Shown: positions 25,741 through 35,594 of the stretch, piece by piece
Numbering within the stretch: the stretch's first letter is position 1
Layout: each line of letters starts with the position of its first letter
Assembly (NCBI GenBank): GCA_934359755.1
Contig: CAKRLV010000002.1
Location: 62,001 to 126,000 of the forward strand
From: an uncultured Agathobacter sp.
GTDB taxonomy: Bacteria; Bacillota; Clostridia; Lachnospirales; Lachnospiraceae
Direction of reading: 5' to 3'
DNA: 64,000 bases
Translations under genes and position numbers: made by a program
Notes under the pieces: model-generated
Database searches by the model: none
What the model was told of the DNA's origin: nothing
Seen by the model: the letters and a program-made list of their open reading frames with translations, nothing else

Positions 25741-27348
25741 CTATCTATCCCATTTATCACAAAGCGCATCTATCTGGTCTGCAAATTTAGCCAAATCCTT
25801 ATTAGCCATGCCCTGACATTTCTTGATAACTGCCACAAGTCTCTCCCCTGCGATGACAAGACGGTTATAAACTGAATGTTTGGTTCTATAGATATTCTCA
25901 GAGGTCTTCTTCTCTACCTTCTTTCTTTCGCCTTGAGCCACACGCTCTCCTGTTATTAAGTCATATATGTCACCCGTATATGGTGCAACAGCCGAAAAGC
26001 CAACTTCTGCTTTAACATGCTCTGCAAAAAATTCAGCAGTTTGTTCCTCGCCGTGTACTATAAACACTTTCTTAGGTGCCATCTTAAAATTACCAATCCA
26101 TTTTGTCAGATGATCCATATCTGCATGACCACTGATACCTGGCAGATTAACTATATCCGCCTTTACATCTATCTCTTCACCAAACAGCTTGACTTTCTTT
26201 ACACCATTTAACAGTGAAAAGCCTAGTGTACCAGGAACCTGATATCCTACAAATAAAATCGTAGAATCCGCTCTCCACAAATTATGCTTCAGATGATGTC
26301 TGATTCTTCCTGCCTCGCACATTCCTGATGCCGATATGATTACCTTTGGCTTAGGATCATAATTAATCATCTTTGAATCATCACTCGTAACAGATACTTT
26401 TAACCCCTCAAACCTGATTGGATTTATCCCCTGCTCGATAAGTACCCGTGCATCATCATTAAAGCAATCCGCCACATTCTTATTAAAAATACTCGTAGCC
26501 TCGACAGACAATGGACTATCCACATATACCTCAAAATCAGGAAATTCTGGCAGGAGATTCTCGCTCTTAATCCGTCTTAAGAAATACAGCATCTCCTGCG
26601 TTCTACCAACAGAAAACGCTGGAATAACCAGATTTCCACCTTTTTTGATAGTAGCATTTAAAAGCTTTGCAAGTTCAACCGCATAATCTGGTGGCGCCTC
26701 ATGATTTCTGTTTCCATAGGTAGACTCCATAATAACATAATCAGCATCATCAATATATTCACAATCTTTAATTATTGGTCTGTTACCATTGCCTAAATCT
26801 CCTGAAAATACAAGCTTCCTGGTCTCCTCATTCTCAGTAATCCACATCTCAATAGATGAAGAACCAAGCAAATGTCCTGCATCTACAAATCTGACCTCAA
26901 GCCCTTCACATACGCTTATTTTGTGGTCATAATCACATTGATTAAAATATTCCATTACACCCGCAGCATCATTTAGATCATACATAGGTGTTATCTCTGG
27001 AAGACCGGCTCTTTTAGCTTTCCTATTGCGCCATTCAGCTTCAAACTCCTGAATATGAGCTGAATCCTTCAACATTATCTGACATAACTCTGTCGTAGCT
27101 TTCGTTGCAAAAATTTCGCCACGAAATCCATTCTTATATAACAACGGCAATAACCCTGAATGATCAATATGCGCATGTGTGACAAACACATAATCTATGA
27201 GAGATGGATTCACAGGAATTTTCTGATTCATGTATAAATCAGGTCCCTGCTCCATTCCACAATCAACTAGTATGTGTTTTTCTCCGAACGCAACGTAATG
27301 ACAACTTCCAGTTACTTCTCTTGCTGCCCCTAGAAATTCAATAATCAT
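25741..27348 (-). CDS. Metallo-beta-lactamase/beta-CASP ribonuclease
   Basis: The protein has 535 residues starting at the ATG 9 bases after AAGGAG. Signature motifs are THAHIDHSG (HxHxDH), DAGHLLGSS, FSGDLGN, then the beta-CASP motifs: VIMESTYGNR (motif A), the conserved His region near PKVIISASGMCEAGRIRHHLKHNL, and SGHADMDHL. A C-terminal RMMBL segment ends in FIVHGEEQTAEFF. The family includes RNase J-like and archaeal CPSF-like endo/exonucleases that act on RNA; the bacterial members are often called YhfI/Ysh1-like. It stands alone between the polysaccharide and sporulation genes. Confidence 0.87.
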   Translation of the reverse strand: MIIEFLGAAREVTGSCHYVAFGEKHILVDCGMEQGPDLYMNQKIPVNPSLIDYVFVTHAHIDHSGLLPLLYKNGFRGEIFATKATTELCQIMLKDSAHIQEFEAEWRNRKAKRAGLPEITPMYDLNDAAGVMEYFNQCDYDHKISVCEGLEVRFVDAGHLLGSSSIEMWITENEETRKLVFSGDLGNGNRPIIKDCEYIDDADYVIMESTYGNRNHEAPPDYAVELAKLLNATIKKGGNLVIPAFSVGRTQEMLYFLRRIKSENLLPEFPDFEVYVDSPLSVEATSIFNKNVADCFNDDARVLIEQGINPIRFEGLKVSVTSDDSKMINYDPKPKVIISASGMCEAGRIRHHLKHNLWRADSTILFVGYQVPGTLGFSLLNGVKKVKLFGEEIDVKADIVNLPGISGHADMDHLTKWIGNFKMAPKKVFIVHGEEQTAEFFAEHVKAEVGFSAVAPYTGDIYDLITGERVAQGERKKVEKKTSENIYRTKHSVYNRLVIAGERLVAVIKKCQGMANKDLAKFADQIDALCDKWDR

Positions 27349-27439
27349 ATATCCCATCTCCTTCTCGTAAATACTCTGTAAGTAACCCCAAAATTTATAT
27401 TACAATTATACCATATTTTCTTGATTTTCAATGATTTTT

Positions 27440-28168
27440 TTATTCAATTTTCTTAATTTCACGTCTTAGTCTGTCAATTATTTTCTTTTCAAGCCTTGAA
27501 ATATACGACTGCGATATTCCCAATTTATCAGCTACTTCTTTTTGTGTTAATTCCTTCCCCATTCTCTGATTAATACCATATCTAAGCTCTATTATCTCCC
27601 TCTCTCTATGGCTTAACTTCTCCATTGCTTTCCTTAGAAGTGAAATCTCAACCTCATTTTCGATATCCTTATAAATCACATCCTCTTCCGTTCCGAGTAT
27701 GTCTGATAGCAGCAATTCATTTCCATCCCAGTCCATATTAAGAGGCTCATCAAATGATACTTCCATTTTTGTTTTGTTATTCCGCCTTAAATACATAAGA
27801 ATCTCATTCTCAATACATCTTGAGGCATATGTTGCAAGTTTAATATTCTTATCAGTGTTAAAAGTATTTATACCTTTTATAAGCCCAATTGTGCCTATAG
27901 ATATCAAATCATCTATACAAATCCCTGTATTCTCAAATTTACGTGCGAGGTATGCAACAAGGCGTAAATTGTGTGATATAAGTTTGACTCTTGCATCCTC
28001 CTTTTCATCATCTGTCTTCTCTCCTGACAACGCCACCAGACATTCAATTTCATCTTTCTGTTCTAATGGTGGCGGCAGGATTTCAGCACCACTTATGTAA
28101 AATACCTCATCATCATCTCCTCTATAAAACATTAAAAACATAGTTATAACTTTTTCAAATAATTTCAT
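27440..28168 (-). CDS. sigE: Sporulation sigma factor SigE (mother cell)
   Basis: The 242-residue protein closely matches SigE along its length: the short pro-region with hydrophobic start, ALSGEKTDDEKEDAR, LISHNLRLVAYLARKFENTG (region 2.1), DLISIGTIGLIKGINTF (2.2), YASRCIENEILMYLRRNNKT (2.3-2.4), VSFDEPLNMDWDGNELLLSD, and the region 4 helix-turn-helix GISQSYISRLEKKII. It directs early mother-cell transcription in sporulation and is made as an inactive precursor processed by SpoIIGA. Its ATG overlaps the spoIIGA stop by four bases. Confidence 0.96.
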   Translation of the reverse strand: MKLFEKVITMFLMFYRGDDDEVFYISGAEILPPPLEQKDEIECLVALSGEKTDDEKEDARVKLISHNLRLVAYLARKFENTGICIDDLISIGTIGLIKGINTFNTDKNIKLATYASRCIENEILMYLRRNNKTKMEVSFDEPLNMDWDGNELLLSDILGTEEDVIYKDIENEVEISLLRKAMEKLSHREREIIELRYGINQRMGKELTQKEVADKLGISQSYISRLEKKIIDRLRREIKKIE

Positions 28169-28941
28169 AATATATCTCCATTCAAAATAATCTGATATTC
28201 TTTCCCCTCTAAAAGCTCATCTTCTGCCATTCCAAGAAACACGTTTTCCTCTTCATATATCTTTTTATCCGACATTACTTCCAGTTTTTCCACCTTATAT
28301 ACACTTATCTGTCCATACGTTGTTCCCAAAGCCCTATACTGTATATCTGTATACTTCTGCTTTGTCCCAAGCTCTCTTAGTACCGCCGATGTCACTATAT
28401 GTATGCCTTTATTCTCTTCTTTGTATCTTAGCCTGTTGCCCGAATCATATAATGCATTAACCTGTACTTGTTTATCTTTATCTGTAATTACAGCCTGATA
28501 TATGTACGTCCCCCTTTTTCTGAAAACAGTTATAATGCATACCACTATCTCAGACATAATAACACCAACGATGTATATACATATGCTATTTAATTTTACG
28601 TTTACAATATTTTCAAACATCATCATACTACCAGCTAAAATAATTGCTGCTATATACATATTTATGAGGACTTTCTTCATCATATGCTTATACCAGTTCT
28701 TAGTTATCGAAAATGCAAAGATAGGTATTCCAAATAATATACTCCACAAAATATACACATAATATCTTTTTAAAAAGATTATAATAACTATAGAAAACAG
28801 GGAATCTATTATTGCTCCGATAAATACAGATAAACACTTTCCCTTAATCGGAATTCGGCTAATCTGCATTGCCATAAATGCAATCACGACATCGAATATC
28901 CAATTATTAACTGCAAATACATCTGGATAAAATACATATAT
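28165..28941 (-). CDS. spoIIGA: Sigma-E processing peptidase SpoIIGA, start codon problematic
   Basis: Homology-like sequence runs as far as YVFYPDVFAVNNW, about 18 residues upstream of the first standard in-frame start (GTG at 28887, giving 240 residues). Just ahead lies GAGG and then an ATG at 28946 in another frame; the stretch between is an (AT)4 repeat. One AT unit fewer would join that ATG to the coding frame. With ATA at 28941 as start the protein has 258 residues. N-terminal membrane spans are followed by an aspartic-protease-like domain with YDSGNRLRY, the DSG catalytic motif. It cleaves pro-SigE at the septum and precedes sigE with a 4-base overlap, as expected. Confidence 0.85.
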   Translation of the reverse strand: MYVFYPDVFAVNNWIFDVVIAFMAMQISRIPIKGKCLSVFIGAIIDSLFSIVIIIFLKRYYVYILWSILFGIPIFAFSITKNWYKHMMKKVLINMYIAAIILAGSMMMFENIVNVKLNSICIYIVGVIMSEIVVCIITVFRKRGTYIYQAVITDKDKQVQVNALYDSGNRLRYKEENKGIHIVTSAVLRELGTKQKYTDIQYRALGTTYGQISVYKVEKLEVMSDKKIYEEENVFLGMAEDELLEGKEYQIILNGDIL

Positions 28942-29128
28942 ATCATCTCACCTCGCTTTCTCTTCTAGTGACATAATTATATACCTGATATTCCCCTTTA
29001 TTACCGCATAATATAGCAATGTAAATCCATTTTTTATCGACAGTTTTCTATTCTTATAAGCTTTCCCGCACAGTAAAAAATCTAAACAAAAAACTCAATA
29101 CTAAAAAGAGCATCATAACAAAAAGAAA

Positions 29129-29168
29129 CCAAAAATAAAAAGACTATGCATCATAATAATGCATAGTC
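29129..29168 (-). terminator. Rho-independent terminator of ftsZ
   Basis: The minus strand reads a perfect 10-base stem GACTATGCAT/ATGCATAGTC (29142-29168) followed by a T-rich tract (29129-29141), 22 bases beyond the ftsZ stop. It separates the dcw cluster from spoIIGA-sigE. Confidence 0.92.
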
Positions 29169-29190
29169 CTTAATATAATACTATATAAAA

Positions 29191-30438
29191 TTATCTCTTA
29201 GAGTTCTTAAGGAAGTCAGGAATATTTATCTCTACCGGCTTCACACTTGATTCAGGCTGGCGTGGTCTCTGTATTCCACTGAACGGAGAAGACGCTGTAG
29301 TACTTGAACCTGCTGATGGTGTAACTCCCATCTGTCTTGTTGTTGAAGACATAGAACCTGATGCAGGTCTAACGGTTGATGTAGGACGAGCTGTAGTTGT
29401 AGCTGCCTGATTAGGATAAACCATACGGCTCTGTACCCTTGTAGCAGCTGATGTAGGAAGTACACCAGATGCAGCGGCTGGCTGTCCTGCTTCTTCCAAT
29501 CCAGTAGCAATTACAGTAATTGTTGCCTCATCAGTCATAGTCTCATCATACTTAGCACCAAAGATGATATTTGCATCATCTCCTGCAAGATCCTGAACAT
29601 AGCTTGCAGCATCATTAGCATCCATAAGAGAAATATCTCCTGAAATATTAATAATTACATGTGATGCACCATTGATAGTAGTCTCAAGAAGTGGTGATGC
29701 AACAGCAAGCTTAACAGCCTCAATTGCCTTCTCATCGCCCTTAGCATTACCAATACCGATATGAGCCATACCCTTGTCCTTCATAACAGTCTGTACGTCT
29801 GCGAAATCAAGATTAATAAGTGCTGGAAGATTAATAAGGTCTGTAATTCCCTGAACTGCCTGCTGAAGTACCTCATCAGCTTTCTTAAGGGCATCTGGCA
29901 TTGTTGTGCGTCTGTCTACAATCTCAAGTAGCTTATCATTTGGAATAACAATAAGTGTATCAACGCTCTCTTTAAGCCTCTCTATACCTGAAACAGCATT
30001 AATCATTCTCTGCTTTGCTTCGAATTTGAATGGCTTTGTGACAACACCTACTGTAAGGATTCCCTGCTCTTTGGCAATATTGGCAACAACCGGAGCTGCA
30101 CCTGTACCAGTTCCACCACCCATACCACATGTAACGAATACCATGTCTGCACCTTTTACAGCGGCAGAAAGTTCTTCTGAGCTTTCCTCTGCAGCTTTAG
30201 CACCGATCTCTGGCTGGGCACCAGCACCTAATCCTTTTGTAAGCTTCTCACCTATCTGAATTAAAGTAGGTGCTTTACACAACTGTAAAGCCTGCTTATC
30301 AGTATTGATACCAATAAACTCTACTCCACCTATATTCTCATCAATCATTCTATTTACGGCATTATTACCAGCTCCACCAACACCAATAACGATTATTTTG
30401 GCACTAGCATCTGCCTCTGTTGTTCTAATTTCCAGCAA
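29191..30438 (-). CDS. ftsZ: Cell division tubulin homologue FtsZ
   Basis: The 415-residue GTPase forms the Z-ring. Key motifs are IGVGGAGNNAVNRM, the tubulin signature GMGGGTGTGAAPVVA, the T7 loop region LINLDFADVQTVM with its catalytic Asp, and the C-terminal binding peptide VEINIPDFLKNSKR, after a Ser/Thr/Ala-rich linker. The start appears to be TTG, 8 bases after AGGAGG. It is the last gene of the dcw cluster and is followed by a terminator. Confidence 0.97.
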   Translation of the reverse strand: MLEIRTTEADASAKIIVIGVGGAGNNAVNRMIDENIGGVEFIGINTDKQALQLCKAPTLIQIGEKLTKGLGAGAQPEIGAKAAEESSEELSAAVKGADMVFVTCGMGGGTGTGAAPVVANIAKEQGILTVGVVTKPFKFEAKQRMINAVSGIERLKESVDTLIVIPNDKLLEIVDRRTTMPDALKKADEVLQQAVQGITDLINLPALINLDFADVQTVMKDKGMAHIGIGNAKGDEKAIEAVKLAVASPLLETTINGASHVIINISGDISLMDANDAASYVQDLAGDDANIIFGAKYDETMTDEATITVIATGLEEAGQPAAASGVLPTSAATRVQSRMVYPNQAATTTARPTSTVRPASGSMSSTTRQMGVTPSAGSSTTASSPFSGIQRPRQPESSVKPVEINIPDFLKNSKR

Positions 30439-30560
30439 GGGTATATCCTCCTCTTTCTTCCCAGATTTATATAAAAAAACTATTATCTAATAATCATATA
30501 GATTATAATATAATTTTTTTACCAAATAATCAACATAAAATTATCATTTTTTTATATTAA

Positions 30561-31304
30561 TTACTTCTTATCAAACACAATATTTGTATTTTCTTCTGTC
30601 CAGCTTTCAAGATGTAGTGTTCCACTCAATCCATCAAGCGATGGCATAATAGCCTCCAGCCTGTCAACTTTAAGTGTAAGAAATGATGTATCACCTATTA
30701 AAACTGATATATTTTTGTATTGCAGCTCAGGCTCATATTCGCCACCATACACTATTGAATCAGGCTGTAGTTTTTTTCTTTTAAGATTCTGTGTCAGGTT
30801 CAGTATGCTTTTCAGCTGACCTTCCTTAATCGGAAGCTTCTCATAAAGCACAACCTTTTCACAGTCAATTCCTTCAATCTTCGGAACTCCATCTATGACA
30901 TCAGATGACGTCTCTACAACTATTCCATCTTTGTCAAAGTATGCATTCTCGTTAATTCCAGGGATATACAAATACCCCATCATTCCTTTTTCATACACGT
31001 TAATTTTGAGTGTATGTGGATCCTCCAAAGAGATATCCATTGTGTCTATAAACGGGATATCCTGTGTATCTACAAACTTGTATTTTATAAACACATACAG
31101 GCTATTCCATGAATACTCATCATTAAGTACTGCCTTTTCTATTATAGTCTGATCATATAACTTGTTGCCTTCGATATCGACCTTTTTCACTGTAAATACA
31201 TTCAATACGATAAGCATGGCTATTCCAAGAATAAGTATCAGAACCAGAAATATCTTTAAGAATCGTATAAACCTTCGTTTTCTTTTTCTTTTTTCTTTTA
31301 TCAT
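30561..31304 (-). CDS. ftsQ: Cell division protein FtsQ/DivIB
   Basis: The 247-residue protein has a very basic cytoplasmic tail (KEKRKRKRRF), one membrane span (about 14-36), then a POTRA domain (VDIEGNKLYDQTIIEKAV onward) and a beta domain ending at VFDKK. It links early and late division proteins through FtsL and FtsB. It follows ftsW by 15 bases. Confidence 0.88.
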   Translation of the reverse strand: MIKEKRKRKRRFIRFLKIFLVLILILGIAMLIVLNVFTVKKVDIEGNKLYDQTIIEKAVLNDEYSWNSLYVFIKYKFVDTQDIPFIDTMDISLEDPHTLKINVYEKGMMGYLYIPGINENAYFDKDGIVVETSSDVIDGVPKIEGIDCEKVVLYEKLPIKEGQLKSILNLTQNLKRKKLQPDSIVYGGEYEPELQYKNISVLIGDTSFLTLKVDRLEAIMPSLDGLSGTLHLESWTEENTNIVFDKK

Positions 31305-31319
31305 ATTAAACAGTTCCTA

Positions 31320-32441
31320 TCATTCTATGTCTTCCAGTCTGATTCCCCTCGATACGCTAAGCACCAGTCCTATCTCCGCCATCAGAAATATAATAGATGT
31401 TCCTCCATAGCTTATAAATGGAAGAATTACTCCTGTGTTAGGTATTGTATTAGTAACTACAGCTATGTTCAGAATTACCTGTATTGCAATATGTGTTATA
31501 ACACCTACAACAAGCAGTGAACCAAACAGTTCTCTCGCATTGTTGGCTATAATCATCATTCTCCATAGCATAAGGATAAATAATAATATCACACACACCG
31601 CTCCAAACAGCCCCAGCTCTTCGCAAATAATAGTAAAAATCATGTCATTTTGAGATTCAGGCACATTTCCAAGCTTCTGAAGACTGTTGCCAAGACCTTT
31701 TCCAAATGCACCTCCAGAACCAATAGCATATAGTCCCATAAGCGTCTGAAAGCCATTATCACCAGCATTCTCTGGATGAAGCCATGCGTCTATTCGATTA
31801 CCTCTGTATGATGCAAGAACAACGAATGCTACAACAAACACTGCACCTGCTAATGCCATAGCTGCAAAGTGACTGTACTTTGGACTTGCCACAAAAAGCA
31901 TTCCTCCTGCAATCGCAAATACGATAACGGCTGTACTTAGGTTACTGTATGCAATAACAACTATCAGCGGAAATATAATTGCCATTACCTTGACAACACT
32001 TTTGAACTGCCCAAGCTGTTTAGGTATCTTCTCTATAAGCATTGCAAGGAAAATAATAACTGCAAGCTTTGAAATCTCTGACGGCTGAAATGAAATCGGT
32101 CCAATCTCGAGCCATCTTGATGAACCATGTGAACTTTTACCAAAGCCAGTTAATATTACTACTGTACAGAGTACGAAAGCAACTAAATATGCGAATGTAC
32201 CATATTTACGCCATCTCCTATAGTCGACGTTTGCGAAAAAAACCATAGCCACTGAACCAAGCAGTATATTTCTAATCTGCAGTTTAAGATAATGTGCGCT
32301 GTCTCCATATTCATTGGCTGATGTATACGAGCTTGAACTATATAACATTACAAGTCCGAAGCAAAGTGTAAAAATCACTATAAACAACAGATTGTAATCA
32401 AAATATGAACTTTTGCGCACTCTTCGTCTTCTTTCTGCCAC
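31320..32441 (-). CDS. ftsW: SEDS peptidoglycan polymerase FtsW/SpoVE
   Basis: The 373-residue membrane protein has ten spans. SEDS motifs include SSSYTSANEYGDSAHYLKLQ-like segment after span 1, GPISFQPSEISKLAVI, GDNGFQTLMGLYAIGSGG (with the catalytic Asp region preceding ENAG) and ILPFISYGGTSI. The GTG start follows AGGAG by 7 bases. It polymerises lipid II with a class B PBP; two such PBPs are encoded upstream. SpoVE versus FtsW cannot be told from sequence alone. Confidence 0.93.
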   Translation of the reverse strand: MAERRRRVRKSSYFDYNLLFIVIFTLCFGLVMLYSSSSYTSANEYGDSAHYLKLQIRNILLGSVAMVFFANVDYRRWRKYGTFAYLVAFVLCTVVILTGFGKSSHGSSRWLEIGPISFQPSEISKLAVIIFLAMLIEKIPKQLGQFKSVVKVMAIIFPLIVVIAYSNLSTAVIVFAIAGGMLFVASPKYSHFAAMALAGAVFVVAFVVLASYRGNRIDAWLHPENAGDNGFQTLMGLYAIGSGGAFGKGLGNSLQKLGNVPESQNDMIFTIICEELGLFGAVCVILLFILMLWRMMIIANNARELFGSLLVVGVITHIAIQVILNIAVVTNTIPNTGVILPFISYGGTSIIFLMAEIGLVLSVSRGIRLEDIE

Positions 32442-32445
32442 TAGG

Positions 32446-33807
32446 CTACTCCTTTAAACCGCGGACAATATCTTTAAAGATACGTCCTCTTTCTTCATAA
32501 TTTGCAAACATCCCCCAGCTTGCGCATGCAGGCGACAACAATACAGCCTCACCTTTTACGGCACGCTCATAGCAGTAATTAACCGCATCCTCCAAAGTAT
32601 CGACTTTAACCGTCTGCATGAAACCATGCTTATGCGCACAGGCTTCTATTTTATCAGCTGTCTGCCCTATAAGAATCAGCTCTCTTACTTTGCAGTCAAA
32701 AGCTTCTATCCACTCATCATATTCAGATTCTTTATCGTATCCACCACCGATAAGGTAAGTAGGTCTATCCATCGCTTTGATTCCCTGTATTGCAGCATCC
32801 GGGTTGGTTCCCTTAGAATCATTATAAAATTTAACACCTCTCTTTTCGGTGACAAATTCGATTCTATGTTCTACAGCAGTGAATTCTTTTAAAGTCCTGA
32901 CTATGACATCCATTGGAACTCCAAAACATGTAGCCATGGCACATGCTGCCATTACATTCTCGTAGTTGTGATATCCAAGGATATTAAGGTCATGCACATT
33001 TATAACAAACTCTTCTCTGTCATCATGCACATATATGATGTCATCCCCATTCATGCAAAAGCCTTCTGGCAATATAGATCTGCTGCTGAAATATATAACT
33101 TTAGCTTTACACTTACCTGCAAATTGTCTAAGAATCTTATCCTCATAATTAAGGATGCAATAGTCATCCTTTGTCTGATTCTTAGTAATATCTTCTTTGG
33201 CCTGAATATATGCTTCCATAGTATGATGTCTGTTCAGATGGTCTGGCGTGATATTTAAAATAGCAGATACCTTTGGTGCAAATTCATGTATGGTCTCCAA
33301 CTGAAAACTTGAAATCTCTGCTACTGTAACCGTATCATCAGACATATTTGAAGCCTCTGATGTATAAGGGATTCCAATATTTCCAACCACGCGCACATCA
33401 TCGAAATAATTCCGCATAATCTGCCCTGTCAAAGCTGTGGTTGTCGTCTTTCCGTTAGTACCAGTTATTGCAATAACTCTGCCTTTTCCAAAATAATATG
33501 CAAGTTCAATTTCTCCCCAAATCTGGATTCCTTTTTCTTTCATTGCAAGAACCATAGGAATATCAGTAGGCACACCCGGACTTAATACTGCTATGTCAAT
33601 TCCATTCATCTGTTCATCTGATAAATCTCCTAAAATAATCGGCACATCCGATATCTGAGGATTCTTTTCAAAAAACTCCCTGGTATTGAGGTCTTTATTT
33701 CCGTCAAACAATACTGTTGATATTCCTTTTTCTACTAATAACTGTGTAGCAGCAACACCGCTTATTCCTGTTCCAACTACCAAAACTTTCTTATTATCTA
33801 TATTCAT
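32446..33807 (-). CDS. murD: UDP-N-acetylmuramoylalanine--D-glutamate ligase MurD
   Basis: The 453-residue Mur ligase starts at the ATG after GGAGG; the stop of the preceding PBP overlaps this ribosome site. N-terminal UDP-binding GTGISGVAATQLL, ATP loop AITGTNGKTTTTALTG, ITPDHLNRHHTMEAY and the C-terminal SKGTNPDAAIQGI with SPACASWGMFANYEERG are all present. It adds D-Glu to UDP-MurNAc-L-Ala in the cytoplasm. MraY and MurG, which usually flank it, are missing here. Confidence 0.96.
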   Translation of the reverse strand: MNIDNKKVLVVGTGISGVAATQLLVEKGISTVLFDGNKDLNTREFFEKNPQISDVPIILGDLSDEQMNGIDIAVLSPGVPTDIPMVLAMKEKGIQIWGEIELAYYFGKGRVIAITGTNGKTTTTALTGQIMRNYFDDVRVVGNIGIPYTSEASNMSDDTVTVAEISSFQLETIHEFAPKVSAILNITPDHLNRHHTMEAYIQAKEDITKNQTKDDYCILNYEDKILRQFAGKCKAKVIYFSSRSILPEGFCMNGDDIIYVHDDREEFVINVHDLNILGYHNYENVMAACAMATCFGVPMDVIVRTLKEFTAVEHRIEFVTEKRGVKFYNDSKGTNPDAAIQGIKAMDRPTYLIGGGYDKESEYDEWIEAFDCKVRELILIGQTADKIEACAHKHGFMQTVKVDTLEDAVNYCYERAVKGEAVLLSPACASWGMFANYEERGRIFKDIVRGLKE

Positions 33808-33809
33808 GG

Positions 33810-35528
33810 TCAATCCTCCGTTTCATTACTCTTTAGTATAGCATAAGGAAGTATATTTTCAAATATATCTTTTGCCACAGGTGCAGCAATCATGCCGCCA
33901 TAATACATTCCTTCAGGGTTATTGATAATAACAAGCACCATTATCTGTGGATCATCCGCTGGCGCAAAACCGAGAAATGAAGATATGTATTTATTGTCAG
34001 ATCGTGGCAGTGTCTGGGATGTTGCCGTCTTTCCTCCAATATCATAACCTTCAATATATGCCTTGTTTCCTCCACCTTCTGACACCACTTTTTCCAGCAG
34101 ATATTTCACTGTCTCCGATGTTTGTTCTGTGCAGATTCGCTTAGTATACTTTGTATCTGTTTTTTTAATAATTTTTCCTTCAGCATTATCGATATACTGG
34201 CAAAGATGTGGGGTTATTCGGTTTCCGCCATTTACTATAGATGAAACCGTAGTCATAAGCTGGATTGGTGTAATCTGAAACGACTGTCCAAACGAGATGG
34301 TCGCTAATTCTACCTGCCCAATCTTATCCTGCTTATGCATAATCGTTCTTCCCTCGCCCGGCAAATCGATTCCGGTTTTCTCCATCAGTCCTAATTTTTC
34401 AAAATAACTATAATATTTCTGTGCCCCTATCCTAAGTCCAATATCTATAAAAACAGGATTACACGAATTCTCAATTGCTTCAACAAAGCTCTCTGAACCA
34501 TGTCCGCTAGTCTTGTGACATCTGATTCTTCTATCCTCAACCGTAATGTATCCCGGACAATAAAATCTCTCATCAAGACTAACCAGATTTTCCTCAAGCG
34601 CAATCGTAGTAGTTATCACTTTGAACGTTGAGCCAGGTTCATATGTATCATTTATGCATCTGTTTCTCCACATCTGATTAACATCTTCCTGACCATTTTT
34701 TAGTTCAAATGGATGTGATAAATCAAATTCTGGATAATCTACCATACCGAGTATCTCACCATTTTGAGGATTCATCGCAATTATCTCTACGGCATCTGCC
34801 TCCTTTTGAATATACGTCTTCTCCGCAGCCTGCATAAGATAGCACTGAATATTATAATCGAGTGTAAGATGCAGGTTTCCACCATTTACTGGTTCTTTTC
34901 TTGTCTCACTTTTGTTCCCTACCTCCACCCCTCTTGCATCTGTCACAGAATATATCACTCCGTCTGTACCCTTTAAGTATTTGTCATACACAGCTTCTAA
35001 ACCGATAATTCCCTGATTATCGCCACCTGTAAATCCAATTACTTTTGAAGCAAATTCTCCATACGGATATACTCTTTTATAACCTGCATCCACTTTTACT
35101 CCATCAAGATTGAGTGATAAAATCTTCTCACCCGTTTTCTTATCCACATTGTTCTTTATCTTTTCTATCGAGCTTACTTTCTCAACTTTCTTTCGGACAT
35201 CCGCCTCTTTTATATCAAGAATTTCTGACAAATTCTTAATAACACTCTCCGCATCTGTAATCTGATTATGTATCACTGAAATATTATACACAAGTTCATT
35301 CGACGCAAGAACAACTCCATTCCTGTCAACAATTGTTCCGCGTGAAGCTGATATCTTACGCTCTCTGTTCTGTAAATCCTCTGCTTTCTGTGAATAATAA
35401 TCTTTTTTAACAATCGTAAGATATGTAAGTCTGCCTGAAAGGACCAATGCGCATACAACAATGCCTATAAATAGAACCCACAATTTCTTTCTGTTATAAT
35501 ATTTATTTCTGGTCATAGAAAACCCCAT
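33810..35528 (-). CDS. Class B penicillin-binding protein (SpoVD/FtsI type), second of tandem pair
   Basis: The 572-residue protein starts at the ATG after GAGG; an upstream GTG frame lacks a ribosome site. One membrane span (about 16-36) is followed by the dimerisation domain (ASRGTIVDRNGVVLA) and the transpeptidase domain with EPGSTFKV (catalytic Ser), ENSCNP (SxN) and GGKTATSQT. The third motif is KTA where most family members have KTG. No PASTA domain follows. It crosslinks septal or cortex peptidoglycan with a SEDS partner; placement next to murD and ftsW fits either division or sporulation. Confidence 0.9.
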   Translation of the reverse strand: MGFSMTRNKYYNRKKLWVLFIGIVVCALVLSGRLTYLTIVKKDYYSQKAEDLQNRERKISASRGTIVDRNGVVLASNELVYNISVIHNQITDAESVIKNLSEILDIKEADVRKKVEKVSSIEKIKNNVDKKTGEKILSLNLDGVKVDAGYKRVYPYGEFASKVIGFTGGDNQGIIGLEAVYDKYLKGTDGVIYSVTDARGVEVGNKSETRKEPVNGGNLHLTLDYNIQCYLMQAAEKTYIQKEADAVEIIAMNPQNGEILGMVDYPEFDLSHPFELKNGQEDVNQMWRNRCINDTYEPGSTFKVITTTIALEENLVSLDERFYCPGYITVEDRRIRCHKTSGHGSESFVEAIENSCNPVFIDIGLRIGAQKYYSYFEKLGLMEKTGIDLPGEGRTIMHKQDKIGQVELATISFGQSFQITPIQLMTTVSSIVNGGNRITPHLCQYIDNAEGKIIKKTDTKYTKRICTEQTSETVKYLLEKVVSEGGGNKAYIEGYDIGGKTATSQTLPRSDNKYISSFLGFAPADDPQIMVLVIINNPEGMYYGGMIAAPVAKDIFENILPYAILKSNETED

Positions 35529-35594
35529 AACTGCCTCATCGTATCTTATGTAGGCATTTATGAGGTTATGTATGTCCACTGCTATTTTACAGAT

